Source: Comamonas sp. lk (GTDB lineage: Bacteria > Pseudomonadota > Gammaproteobacteria > Burkholderiales > Burkholderiaceae_C). Taken from it: a stretch of 58,389 bases of DNA. The translations under genes and the position numbers were made by a program. Location of the stretch: contig CAMBNY010000009.1 in the NCBI GenBank assembly GCA_945869165.1, positions 1 through 58,389 on the forward strand, in the 5' to 3' direction. Of the stretch, positions 35,181-44,001 are shown in pieces. A model generated the notes under the pieces. The model saw only the letters and a list, made by a program, of their open reading frames with translations, was not told the origin of the DNA and ran no database searches. The number at the start of each line of letters is the position of its first letter. The stretch's first letter is position 1.

Positions 35181-37592
35181 CTATTGTTCCACGAGCGCGA
35201 TCGGTGCTCTGAAATCAGGCGCCACGCACACCCTGCCGATCACGGCGCTATGCACGTAACCATGCGCTTGAAGGGCTTGTACACAGGCCTGCGCCTGGTC
35301 CCAGGGCACGCTAGCGAGCAGGCCACCGGCCGTTTGTGGGTCCCATAGCAAGGCTTGCCGCATAGGCTGATGCGTCGCCGAAACAGGGGATGCCCCTGCG
35401 CCGAAGGGCGGGCTTGCAATAGCTACGCTACGCTGCGCATTACTCGTATGCAAGGAGCTGAAAATGCCGGCCTGCATGCATTCAAGTGCGCCGTCCAGTA
35501 CGGGAAGGGCCGCGAGCTGCAACTGCGCGCCCAAGGCGGAAACTTCCAACATCTCCAGCAAATGACCGAGCAATCCAAAACCGGTCACATCGGTACACGC
35601 ATGGGCGCCGCACTGCGCCAAAACCTGTGCAGCGCCTTGACTCGATTGCGCCATGCTCTCCAACGCCGCCTCCACCCAGCGCCCGCGCGCCTGGCCCAAG
35701 GCGTGGGCGGCAAACAAAGTGCCGGTGCCCAGAGGCTTGGTCAAAATAAGGGCATCACCCGCCTGCGCGCCGGTTTTACGCATCAATTGCAGTGGCTGAC
35801 CCTGCACATCCACGTCCACCAGGCCATTGATGGCAAATCCCAGCGACAACTCCGGCCCCTCGCCGCTGTGGCCGCCCACCAGCGCGCAGCCCGCGGCATT
35901 GAGCACTTGCACCGCGCCGGCCATGAGTTGGGATAACAGGCTTTGGGTTTGCCGGTCCAGCCCCGGCGGCACGACGGCAATGGCCGTGGCCGTATGCGGC
36001 GTAGCGCCCATCGCAAAAATATCGCCGAGTGCGTGGTTGGCAGCGATTTGGCCAAAGCGGTAAGGGTCATCGATAAAAGCGCGGAAAAAATCCACGGTTT
36101 GCACCTGCGCTTTGCCTGCGGGAATACGCACCAGTGCTGCGTCATCGGGCGCGGACAGGCCGATCAGCACATCCGGGCTTTGCCAAGTCTGCAAGCCTGA
36201 TAAGGCCCGCCCCAACACACCGGCACCTACTTTGGCGGCGCAGCCACCGCAGCGCATAGCCTGCGCCTGCTGCGCTTGTTCGCGCTCCTTATGGTCCAGG
36301 TCTGCAAAATCCGTCAAACTAGGCGTAAGCGCCGCCACGGGCGCCATGGCGGCAACGCCCAGATCCGAAAAGCGCTGCATAAAGCGCCTATCTATGCGGT
36401 CTTTCCAGCGCCAGACCCAAGCGCCGGCAACATCCAACAGCCCACGCGAGGCGATGGCATAGCGGTCGCCGGTACTGATCAAGGCGAGCCAGCGCTTTTG
36501 CGGCCGATAGGCCTGTAAGGGCAAACCACACAAAGCACGGCGCAAATTGCGCGCCAGTGGCATGCCCATACGCACCGCAAACACGCCGGCTTTTTCCAAA
36601 GGGCTTGGGCCAAAGGAGGCCACATCGCCACTGGCAAATATGCGCGCATCGGTGTCCGTCTGCAAATACTGGTTCACGCGCACACAGCCGTCAGAATCGA
36701 GGGCCAAACCAGTGGATGCCAGCCAACTGCCGCCCGATGCTTGCGTCACCCAAAATACCGCATCGGCCTCTGTAGGTTCGAGCGCCCATGCGGTGCTCGA
36801 TGCAAGCACATCGTTTTGATCGCCAGCCTGCTGCACCTGTGCCGTCGCAGCACCCCAAGCATCAGGGCGCACTACTTGCACACCCGAGGCGCTGACCGCC
36901 TGCACCCGCGCGCGCAGATGCACTTGTACACCGCGCGTTTGCAAGGTGGCCATGAAGCGCGCGCGCACACCTGCGTTGTGCGTCGGCAAGATGGTGCTTG
37001 CCGCAGAAAACAAGGAAAACTGCGGTGCCGCAATGCCCAGCGCTTTGCACTCGGCCTGTAAACGGTATTGCATCGCCAGCAGCAGTTCCACGCCACCGGC
37101 ACCAGCGCCCACGACGGCAATATGGCGCGGGCCTTGTCCGGCGCGCACACTGGCAAGCAATTGCAACCAGCGCGCGTTAAAAGCAGCAATCGGTTTGACG
37201 GGAATCGCATGCTCCGCTGCGCCCGGCACCTGCGCCACCTGCGGCGTGGAGCCGGTGTTAATCGCCAGCACGTCGTAGTCCAAGGGCGGGCGCCCGTGCA
37301 ACAGCACCTGCCGCGCCGCGCGGTCTATGCCTACGACTTGCGCGCGTACAAAACGGGCACCGGCGTAGGCACACAAGCGCACCAAATCAAGGTGAACTTC
37401 GTCGTAGTCGTAATGCCCAGCCACATAGCCGGGCAGCATGCCCGAATACGGCGTATGCGCATCGGTACACACCAGCGTAAGGCGCAGGCCCGCCATAGGC
37501 TGCATACCAAAGGCTTTGAGCACGGCCACATGGCTATGCCCGCCACCGACCAGCACCAGGTCGCGCAAGATGGGGCCGGGGTTTGCTTGCAT
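35181..37592 (-). CDS. selD: Fused NADH dehydrogenase-like / selenide, water dikinase
   Basis: An 803-residue two-domain protein. Residues about 8-430 form an NDH-2-like flavoprotein (LVLVGGGHSHVAVLKAF, VVGAGAGGVELLLAM, IFASGDVASFG). Residues about 440-803 form selenophosphate synthetase, with RCGGCAAKVG holding Cys451 and Lys454 at the positions of catalytic Cys17 and Lys20 of E. coli SelD, then VQTVDFFRAFIDDPYRFGQI, VGGHSGEGPEL and DVTGFGLLGHLLEM. The fusion type is known from cyanobacteria and other bacteria. Selenophosphate could feed selenouridine or selenocysteine synthesis, but none of those genes is in the window. Confidence 0.93.
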   Translation of the reverse strand: MQANPGPILRDLVLVGGGHSHVAVLKAFGMQPMAGLRLTLVCTDAHTPYSGMLPGYVAGHYDYDEVHLDLVRLCAYAGARFVRAQVVGIDRAARQVLLHGRPPLDYDVLAINTGSTPQVAQVPGAAEHAIPVKPIAAFNARWLQLLASVRAGQGPRHIAVVGAGAGGVELLLAMQYRLQAECKALGIAAPQFSLFSAASTILPTHNAGVRARFMATLQTRGVQVHLRARVQAVSASGVQVVRPDAWGAATAQVQQAGDQNDVLASSTAWALEPTEADAVFWVTQASGGSWLASTGLALDSDGCVRVNQYLQTDTDARIFASGDVASFGPSPLEKAGVFAVRMGMPLARNLRRALCGLPLQAYRPQKRWLALISTGDRYAIASRGLLDVAGAWVWRWKDRIDRRFMQRFSDLGVAAMAPVAALTPSLTDFADLDHKEREQAQQAQAMRCGGCAAKVGAGVLGRALSGLQTWQSPDVLIGLSAPDDAALVRIPAGKAQVQTVDFFRAFIDDPYRFGQIAANHALGDIFAMGATPHTATAIAVVPPGLDRQTQSLLSQLMAGAVQVLNAAGCALVGGHSGEGPELSLGFAINGLVDVDVQGQPLQLMRKTGAQAGDALILTKPLGTGTLFAAHALGQARGRWVEAALESMAQSSQGAAQVLAQCGAHACTDVTGFGLLGHLLEMLEVSALGAQLQLAALPVLDGALECMQAGIFSSLHTSNAQRSVAIASPPFGAGASPVSATHQPMRQALLWDPQTAGGLLASVPWDQAQACVQALQAHGYVHSAVIGRVCVAPDFRAPIALVEQ

Positions 37593-37607
37593 AGCGCCCG
37601 ATTGTGA

Positions 37608-39875
37608 CTAACCGCGCCGCCAGCTATGCCAGCGCGCCAGCCAGGGCATGGCCGCTTTGGGCAAGTGCGCGCGCTGCCATTGGCCCGCCAGATGCTTAGC
37701 CGACTCGCTCAGCGTGGGATAGGCGTGGATCGTGCTCAGAATCGATTTCAAACCCAGCCCGTGGCGCAAGGCCAGCACATAGGGCGCCAGCAATTCGCCC
37801 GCGTGCGCACCGACAATGGAGACGCCCAGCAAGGTATCGCGACCAGGCACGGTGAGCACTTTGACAAAACCCGCCGGTATTGCGCCAAGTGCGGCATCAC
37901 AAATGGCGCGGTCCAGACCCGCCAATTCAAAGCGGGTGACTTCATAGGCTCGGCCGCGCGCCTGCGCTTGCTGCTCATTGAGGCCCACGCGTGCCACTTC
38001 AGGCGCGACATAGACCGCCGTGGGCAGCACGCTGTAGTCGGGCCGCAGCGCGCCCCAGCCATCAAGCAAAGCATTGACCGCCGCATACCAGGCCTGGTGC
38101 GCGGCGGCATGGGTGAATTGGTAGGGGCCCACCACATCACCCGCGGCGTAAATCGAGGGAATCAGTGTTTGCAAATAGTCATTGGTATGCAATAGCGCAT
38201 CGCCGCTTATTCCCAAATCCTCCAAGCCAAAACCGCTCAGCCTTGCCTTGCGCCCTGTCGCGCAAATCAGCAAGTCGTAGGGCAACGCCAATGCATCGCC
38301 CTGCACTTGCGCGGCCATGTGCGCAGCAGAGCCACCCACAGGCAATTCCGTGCACGGACGAAGCACCAGCAGCTTGTCAGCGCCTGCATGCACCGGCAAA
38401 GTCTCGCAGCGCAGAACTTGATGGGCAGTGAACACGCGCACACCATCGGCGCGCAAGGCCGCCTGCACCACCTCGCTGACATCGGCATCTTCCTGCGACA
38501 ACAATGCGGGCGCGGCTTCCACCAAGCTCACCTGCGCACCCAGGCGTGCCAGGGCTTGCGCCAACTCGCAGCCCACCGGGCCGCCGCCAAGGATGGCGAT
38601 GCGGCGCGGCAGCGCGCCCGATTGCTCCAAGCGATCCCACAGCGTATCGGTGGTCACAAAGCCGCTGTCCTGCAAACCCGCTATTTCGGGCACGCGTGGC
38701 TGCGAGCCAGTAGCCAGGATGATGCTGCGCGCGCTGATGCGCTCGGGTGCCTGGCCGCTACGGCGCAACTCCACCGTCCAGGGATCGACGATATGGGCAT
38801 AGGCTTGCAACACCTCCACGCCCATGGCGCGGTAACGCTCGGCGCTGTCGTGCGGCGCGATGGCAGCAATGATGCTGCGCACCCGCTGCATGACGGCGGC
38901 AAAGTCCACCTGCACCGCGCCGGTTTGCACCCCAAAGCCAGCCGCTTGCCGCGCTTGGTGCGCGACGCGGGCACTTTGAATCAAGGCCTTGCTGGGCACG
39001 CAGCCGCGGTTGAGGCAATCGCCACCCATCTCGCCTGCTTCCACCAAGGCCACGCGGGCTTGCGCATGCGCCGCCACATAGGCCGATACCAAACCCCCGG
39101 CACCGGCGCCGATGACGATCAGGTTGTAATCAAAACGCGCCGGGCGCTGCCAGCGTGCGCCGACGGAACGCCTGCGCAGCCAGCCCAATGTGCGGCGCGT
39201 CAACCACGGTGTGCAAGCCAAAGCGAGCGCCAAAGCCATCAAGACGGCGACCACCTGCGGCTGCAATACCTGCGAGACCGATTGCAATGCGGCCAACTGA
39301 GTCCCCGCTTGCAAGTAAATCATGGTGGCAGGCAACATACCCAATTGGCTAAATACATAAAAGCGCCAGGCCGGCATACGCGTCAAACCCATGAGCACAT
39401 TGATGGCACCAAAGGGTACCAAGGGAATCAAGCGCAAACTGAGCAAATAAAAAACGCCTTCCCGCTCCAAGTCCCGCGTCATGCGACCCAAACGCCTCGC
39501 CATGCCAGGGCCCAGGTAAGCGGGCAAACTCTCGGCCAGCACATGGCGTACTACCAGCAAGGTCAGCGTCGCACCCAAGCTAGAGGCAAAGGACACCAGC
39601 AACAATCCCCAGCCAAAGCCCAGCACTGCGCCACCGGCCAATGTCAACACCACAATGCCGGGTACGGCTGCGCTAGCCAGCAGCAAATACAACACAAAAA
39701 ACACGGCGCGTACCGTCCAGGGTGCTTGCGTGTGCCAGGCTTGCAAGTCCTGGTACTGCGCTTGCAAGCGCGCCAGGCTGAACCATTCAGACCCTTGCAT
39801 CACACCGGCGAACGCGAGCAGCAGCATGGCGCCCAGCGCCAAGCGCCAGAGCATGCGAGCGCTAAACACCGGCAT
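37608..39875 (-). CDS. VTT/TVP38 membrane domain fused to pyridine nucleotide-disulfide oxidoreductase
   Basis: A 755-residue protein. Residues about 1-240 form a VTT (TVP38/DedA-type) membrane domain with about six helices and the family stretch LRLIPLVPFGAINVLMGLTR. Residues about 255-755 form a dihydrolipoamide/mercuric reductase-like flavoenzyme, with FAD motif NLIVIGAGAGGLVSAYVAA, redox disulfide Cys287/Cys292 (GGDCLNRGCVPSKAL) and C-terminal IHAYPTLSESAK. No extra C-terminal Hg-binding cysteines are seen, so mercury reduction is unlikely. I chose the ATG at 39875, overlapping the previous gene by 14 bp; 39854 is an alternative. Confidence 0.88.
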   Translation of the reverse strand: MPVFSARMLWRLALGAMLLLAFAGVMQGSEWFSLARLQAQYQDLQAWHTQAPWTVRAVFFVLYLLLASAAVPGIVVLTLAGGAVLGFGWGLLLVSFASSLGATLTLLVVRHVLAESLPAYLGPGMARRLGRMTRDLEREGVFYLLSLRLIPLVPFGAINVLMGLTRMPAWRFYVFSQLGMLPATMIYLQAGTQLAALQSVSQVLQPQVVAVLMALALALACTPWLTRRTLGWLRRRSVGARWQRPARFDYNLIVIGAGAGGLVSAYVAAHAQARVALVEAGEMGGDCLNRGCVPSKALIQSARVAHQARQAAGFGVQTGAVQVDFAAVMQRVRSIIAAIAPHDSAERYRAMGVEVLQAYAHIVDPWTVELRRSGQAPERISARSIILATGSQPRVPEIAGLQDSGFVTTDTLWDRLEQSGALPRRIAILGGGPVGCELAQALARLGAQVSLVEAAPALLSQEDADVSEVVQAALRADGVRVFTAHQVLRCETLPVHAGADKLLVLRPCTELPVGGSAAHMAAQVQGDALALPYDLLICATGRKARLSGFGLEDLGISGDALLHTNDYLQTLIPSIYAAGDVVGPYQFTHAAAHQAWYAAVNALLDGWGALRPDYSVLPTAVYVAPEVARVGLNEQQAQARGRAYEVTRFELAGLDRAICDAALGAIPAGFVKVLTVPGRDTLLGVSIVGAHAGELLAPYVLALRHGLGLKSILSTIHAYPTLSESAKHLAGQWQRAHLPKAAMPWLARWHSWRRG

Positions 39876-40548
39876 CCTGCCCAAGGTTCGCAGGCAGCTT
39901 GTCTTCGGGCGGGCCGTGTTGCGGTGGATCTGCTGACGCATCGGCCAACAAGCGCACACCGCTTGCGATGCGGCCCACCCAGGTAATGCAACACAAAGCT
40001 GCAAATCCGTAAGCCAGCGGCACGAAATAATCCGGCCAGACGCACATGGCACACAAGAGTGCCAAAGTTTCTGTGGCTTCCGTCAAGCCACCCAAAAAAT
40101 AAAAGGATTTATCTGGGTACTGCAGGTTGTGCAAACCGCGCTGCGCTGCTAATGCGGCAAATGCAAGAAAGCTACTACCGGTGCCCACAAAGGCGGCAAG
40201 CAATACCGCTGCAGGCAAGGCATTGCGCAGCGGATCGGCCAGTGCAAAGGCCAGTACCATCAGCGCATAAAACACAAAGTCCAAGGCAATATCTAAAAAG
40301 CCGCCCGCCGCCGTGCTCCCGCGGCTAGCGCGGGCCACCGCGCCGTCCAGTGCATCACACAAGCGCGAACACAGTAACAGCGCCAAGCCCGCCATCCAGG
40401 CCTGCGCGGCCACCGAAGTAGCGGCGAGCACACCCAGGATAAATCCGGCCCAAGTGATGTGATTGGCCGAAATACCCCAGCGCAGCAGCGGGCGCGCCAG
40501 CGCTTGTACAGCCGGGCGTATCAGGCGGGTGGTGAAGCGGTCCAACAT
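39862..40548 (-). CDS. CDP-alcohol phosphatidyltransferase family protein (YnjF-like)
   Basis: Membrane enzyme of 228 residues with the full CDP-alcohol motif D-x2-D-G-x2-A-R-x8-G-x3-D-x3-D near residues 65-90 (DALDGAVARAS, GGFLDIALD). About six hydrophobic helices are visible. Such enzymes transfer a phosphatidyl group from CDP-diacylglycerol to an alcohol; the acceptor here is unknown. E. coli YnjF belongs to the same family and likewise sits beside a YnjC/YnjD transporter. The tail (TWVGRIASGVRLLADASAD and on) is polar. Confidence 0.87.
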   Translation of the reverse strand: MLDRFTTRLIRPAVQALARPLLRWGISANHITWAGFILGVLAATSVAAQAWMAGLALLLCSRLCDALDGAVARASRGSTAAGGFLDIALDFVFYALMVLAFALADPLRNALPAAVLLAAFVGTGSSFLAFAALAAQRGLHNLQYPDKSFYFLGGLTEATETLALLCAMCVWPDYFVPLAYGFAALCCITWVGRIASGVRLLADASADPPQHGPPEDKLPANLGQDAGV

Positions 40549-40588
40549 AGCGGCATTGTCGGCGCAAGCGATGACAGCTTGCGCAGGC

Positions 40589-41254
40589 TTAGGGTGCGCT
40601 CAAATGCGTGACACGCGCAGGGTCGGCAATATCGGCCGGGTCATGCGTCACCACGATGGCAGCGATGCCGCGCCGGGCTACTGCGTCAAACACCAGTGCG
40701 CGCATACGCTGGCGCAGCGCCACATCGAGTTTGGCAAACGGCTCATCGAGCATCAAAGCCTGCGGTTGCGCGAGCAAGGCGCGCGCCAAGGCAGCGCGTG
40801 CGCGCTGACCGCCCGATAAGGTCGCCGGATCAGCATGGGCGAAACCGGCCAACTCCACTTCATCGAGCGCTTGCGCCACCTGTGCCTCGCGCGCCGCCTG
40901 CGGCCCGGCGGCTAAGGCAAACAACAGGTTTTCCCGCACCGTCATATGCGCAAACAGCAAATCGTCCTGGTAGAGCAAAGCAATGCGCCGTGCGCGCGTG
41001 GGCAAACCATCCACACGCCGGCCCAACACATGCACCGTGCCTTGGAAATGCAGCGCCGGCGACAGCGTGCCACATACCGCGGCCAGCAAACTGGATTTGC
41101 CCGAGCCACTGGGGCCCATGATGGTATGAACTGCACCCGCGGGCAGCGCAATGTCCAGCGCTTGCGCCAAGGTGGCGCGCGGACTGCGCAGACTTTGCAC
41201 TTGCAGGTGCAAGGCCGCTGAAATATCGAAGGAAGCGGGCATAGACCGACCCAT
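40589..41254 (-). CDS. ABC transporter ATP-binding protein (YnjD-like)
   Basis: ATPase of about 221 residues with Walker A MGPSGSGKSSLLAAV, Q-loop LLYQDDLLFAHMTV, signature LSGGQRARAALARALL, Walker B ALMLDEPFAKLD and H-loop VVTHDPADI. Short length and the neighbouring two-domain permease resemble YnjD/ThiQ-type importers. Start chosen at the ATG at 41254, which overlaps nothing and follows the permease stop closely; 41242 is equally possible as neither has a good ribosome-binding site. Confidence 0.87.
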   Translation of the reverse strand: MGRSMPASFDISAALHLQVQSLRSPRATLAQALDIALPAGAVHTIMGPSGSGKSSLLAAVCGTLSPALHFQGTVHVLGRRVDGLPTRARRIALLYQDDLLFAHMTVRENLLFALAAGPQAAREAQVAQALDEVELAGFAHADPATLSGGQRARAALARALLAQPQALMLDEPFAKLDVALRQRMRALVFDAVARRGIAAIVVTHDPADIADPARVTHLSAP

Positions 41255-41255
41255 C

Positions 41256-42986
41256 CTAAACCAGGCCAGGCGCCATGCGGGGTGGCGCAAAACGCCGCTT
41301 GCGTCCCAGCCCCAAGGCCAGCGCGAACATGCATGCAGGCAAGAGCCATTGCAATAGCGCATAAGCGGCCAGCAGCGAGCGCTGACCGCCAGAAGATAAG
41401 GCCACCGCTTCGGTCGTCACCGTCGCAAAGCGCCCGCCACCGACAAACAAGGTAGGTAAAAACTGCGCTACGCTGACGGCAAAACCAACAGCAAAAGCCG
41501 CCGCCAAGGCTGCGCGCAGCATGGGCCATTGCACCTGCCACCAATACGCCCAGCGCGAGCGGCCCAGACTGGCCGCCAACTGCGCGCCGCGCGGATCAAG
41601 CGCGGCATACGGGCCTTGCAAGCTAAGTAGCACATAGGGCCAGACGCTCAGGCTATGCGCCAGCCACAAACCCCACGCGCTGGCGTCCCAACCCAAAGCG
41701 ATGCACACGCGCTGCAAACCAAGCGCCCATAGCAAAGCGGGCAGTGCCAATACCAGGTAAGCAGCGCTGAACCAAGCGGCGTGCCAGCGCGCAGGCAGAC
41801 CTTCCAGGATGGCCAGCGCCACCAGGAAGGCCGCTGCAGCACTGGCCAGACCCAGCCACAAGGTGGTGCCCAGCACCCCAGAACTGCCCAGCACTTGCTG
41901 CCAAGCCTGCAGCGTCCAGGACTGCGGCCACAGCGCGGGAAAAGGCCAGGCCCCCGCCACGCTGCCCCACACGAGGGCCGCAGCGACCAGCGCATAAGCG
42001 GCCAGCAAGGCCGCCACTAAGCCCGGCGCGTCATGATGAATTCCCGTATGGATACGGCCCGGCGCAGCCCGATCGGCAGCGCTCAGCGCAAGGGCAGCCT
42101 TTTCACGCCACTTGAAGCGTGCACTCAGCTGTCTTAGGCGGCCCATCGTATGGACTGATTCCGTGATGGACCGCGAGCCGCGCGTCCAGCGCGCCGGCGC
42201 CCACCAGCGCAAGTCCATGCGATACAGGATAAAAGCCAAACCGGCCACCAACACAGTGCACAGCAAAAGGCACAACACAGCGGCCAGGCCTTGCGCGCCA
42301 ATAGCAGGGTCCGCATCTTGCAGCCACTGCCATGCCAGCACCGCCAGCGTGGGCGGCGCGCCCGGCCCGATGATCCAGGCCACGTCCACCACCGACAGGC
42401 TATAAGCCCAGACCGCCAACAGTGGCCCGGCCATGCGCGGTAACAACTGCGGCCAGACCACGCACCACCAGGCTGACTGCGCGCTATAGCCCAAAGTGGT
42501 GGCGACACGCATTTGCGCTTGCCAGGCTTGCGCCAGATCCGGTCGCTGCAATTGCGCCCATGCGCCCCACCACAAAAACGGAATTTCTTTGCACACCAGC
42601 ACCAACACCAAGCCCAGCGCATACGGGTCTTGGGTGCTCTGCCAAGGCGGCGGCGCATCCAAGGCAAAGGGTATAGCCTCGGCCCAGGGGTGCAAAGCCG
42701 CAAACAAAAGCCGTACCAGCCAACCCGACGGAGCCAGCAGGAGCATGCAGCCCAAAGCAAAGGCCACATGCGGCAAGGCCAACATGGCAGGCAATAGCCT
42801 TAAATGGCTGTGATCGGTGCGCAGCCCCAGGCCCGTGGACAAAATACAGGCGCTCACGCACAGCGCCAACAGCGTTGCCGCCATACCGCTCCACAGCGAC
42901 AGGCTTAGGGCCTGTGCAAACTGCGGGTGCTGCAGCAATAGTGCGCAGGCCGTGGTCAAAGAAGTGATGGGTAAAAAAATATCCAC
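41256..42986 (-). CDS. ABC transporter permease, two fused membrane domains (YnjC-like)
   Basis: A permease of about 576 residues in which two binding-protein-dependent permease domains are fused. Each has about six helices and an EAA-like cytoplasmic loop: ATTLGYSAQSAWWCVVWPQL in the first half and AASLGRSRWAYWWQVQWPML in the second. They are joined by a basic linker (RWTRGSRSITESVHTMG). The start is uncertain. I propose GTG at 42986, because the longer open frame is antisense to rlmJ and the first internal ATG (42884) would cut the first helix. No solute-binding protein gene is adjacent. Confidence 0.8.
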   Translation of the reverse strand: MDIFLPITSLTTACALLLQHPQFAQALSLSLWSGMAATLLALCVSACILSTGLGLRTDHSHLRLLPAMLALPHVAFALGCMLLLAPSGWLVRLLFAALHPWAEAIPFALDAPPPWQSTQDPYALGLVLVLVCKEIPFLWWGAWAQLQRPDLAQAWQAQMRVATTLGYSAQSAWWCVVWPQLLPRMAGPLLAVWAYSLSVVDVAWIIGPGAPPTLAVLAWQWLQDADPAIGAQGLAAVLCLLLCTVLVAGLAFILYRMDLRWWAPARWTRGSRSITESVHTMGRLRQLSARFKWREKAALALSAADRAAPGRIHTGIHHDAPGLVAALLAAYALVAAALVWGSVAGAWPFPALWPQSWTLQAWQQVLGSSGVLGTTLWLGLASAAAAFLVALAILEGLPARWHAAWFSAAYLVLALPALLWALGLQRVCIALGWDASAWGLWLAHSLSVWPYVLLSLQGPYAALDPRGAQLAASLGRSRWAYWWQVQWPMLRAALAAAFAVGFAVSVAQFLPTLFVGGGRFATVTTEAVALSSGGQRSLLAAYALLQWLLPACMFALALGLGRKRRFAPPRMAPGLV

Positions 42987-43064
42987 GAAAACCGGTCGGT
43001 GCGAAAACAGCGATTGTCCAACCAAGACCTGTTGCTGCGACACGCGGCGGTTACCATAGTCGCC

Positions 43065-43955
43065 ATGTTCAGTTATCGACACGCTTTTCACGCGGGCAAC
43101 CACGCCGACGTGCTCAAACACATGGTTTTGCTGGCGCTGCTCAAGCACATGACGCTCAAAGAAACCCCGTTTACTGTCATGGACACGCATGCCGGGGCTG
43201 GCTTGTACCGGCTGGACGGCGACTACGCCCAGACCAGTGCCGAGGCCAGCCAAGGCTTTTTGAAGCTGGCCCAAACCAGCCCAGCCCAACCTTGGGCGCC
43301 GCTGGTGCAGGACTATCTGGACATGGTCGCCGGATTTAACGCGCCGGGCCAATGGAAGGTCTATCCGGGCTCGCCCTTTATCTGCCAACAACCGCTGCGC
43401 GGGCGCGACAAACTGAAGTTGTTTGAACTGCACCCCACCGATAGCAAAACCCTGACCGCCAATATCGCGCAACTGGAGGCCGGACGGCAAGTGGCGATTG
43501 CACGCGAGGACGGTTTTGAAGCGGTCAAAAAATTCCTGCCACCGCCTTCGCGCCGCGCCCTGCTGCTGTGCGACCCGAGCTATGAAATCAAAAGCGACTA
43601 TGGCCGCGTAGCCGCCATGGTGGCCGATGCCTTGACGCGCTTTGCCACCGGCAATTACATGGTCTGGTACCCGATCATCCCGCGCCCGGAAGCACACGAT
43701 TTGCCACGTAAATTGCGCACCCTGGCCAATAAAGCGGGCAAGAGCTGGCTGGACATCACGCTAACGGTGAAATCGAGCAAACTGCTGCAAGACGATGCCG
43801 GCGAAACCGTGCGCCCGGGCCTGCCCGCCAGCGGCGTGTTCCTGATCAACCCGCCCTTCACGCTCAAGGCGCAACTGGCGCTGGCGCTGCCGCAACTGGT
43901 GCAGACGCTCAAGCAAGACATGCATGCGCGGCATACGCTGGAGTCCGGGGGCTGA
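43065..43955 (+). CDS. rlmJ: 23S rRNA (adenine2030-N6)-methyltransferase
   Basis: A 296-residue protein with the RlmJ N-terminus MFSYRHAFHAGNHADVLKHM and the adenine-methyltransferase catalytic motif as D170-P-S-Y (LLLCDPSYEIKSDYGRV), where E. coli has DPPY. HAGNHADVLKH, MDTHAGAGLY and PGSPFICQQPLRGRDKLKLF are also family features. It is transcribed divergently from the permease, with about 78 bp between starts. Confidence 0.92.
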   Translation: MFSYRHAFHAGNHADVLKHMVLLALLKHMTLKETPFTVMDTHAGAGLYRLDGDYAQTSAEASQGFLKLAQTSPAQPWAPLVQDYLDMVAGFNAPGQWKVYPGSPFICQQPLRGRDKLKLFELHPTDSKTLTANIAQLEAGRQVAIAREDGFEAVKKFLPPPSRRALLLCDPSYEIKSDYGRVAAMVADALTRFATGNYMVWYPIIPRPEAHDLPRKLRTLANKAGKSWLDITLTVKSSKLLQDDAGETVRPGLPASGVFLINPPFTLKAQLALALPQLVQTLKQDMHARHTLESGG

Positions 43956-43966
43956 AAAAGCGCGCC

Positions 43967-43979
43967 ATGCCTTCGGCAT
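43967..43979. terminator. Short hairpin after rlmJ
   Basis: ATGCC and GGCAT pair around a TTC loop 12 bp after the rlmJ stop. The stem is short and no T-run follows, so this is a weak terminator candidate. Confidence 0.3.
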
Positions 43980-44001
43980 CAAGTAAAAACGGGAGGCGTT
44001 T

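Noticed and set aside
37608-39875. Mercuric reductase identity for the VTT-fused flavoenzyme
   Set aside because: It lacks the C-terminal cysteine pair and N-terminal HMA domain of MerA, and no mer genes are nearby.
38307-39986. Plus-strand open frame of 559 codons antisense to the VTT-disulfide reductase gene
   Set aside because: Rich in His, Gln and Arg with no recognisable motif; it is a GC-bias shadow of a gene with clear FAD and disulfide motifs.
42987-43697. N-terminal extension of the permease to 813 codons
   Set aside because: The extra part is antisense to rlmJ, is not hydrophobic in the permease manner and contains no family sequence.
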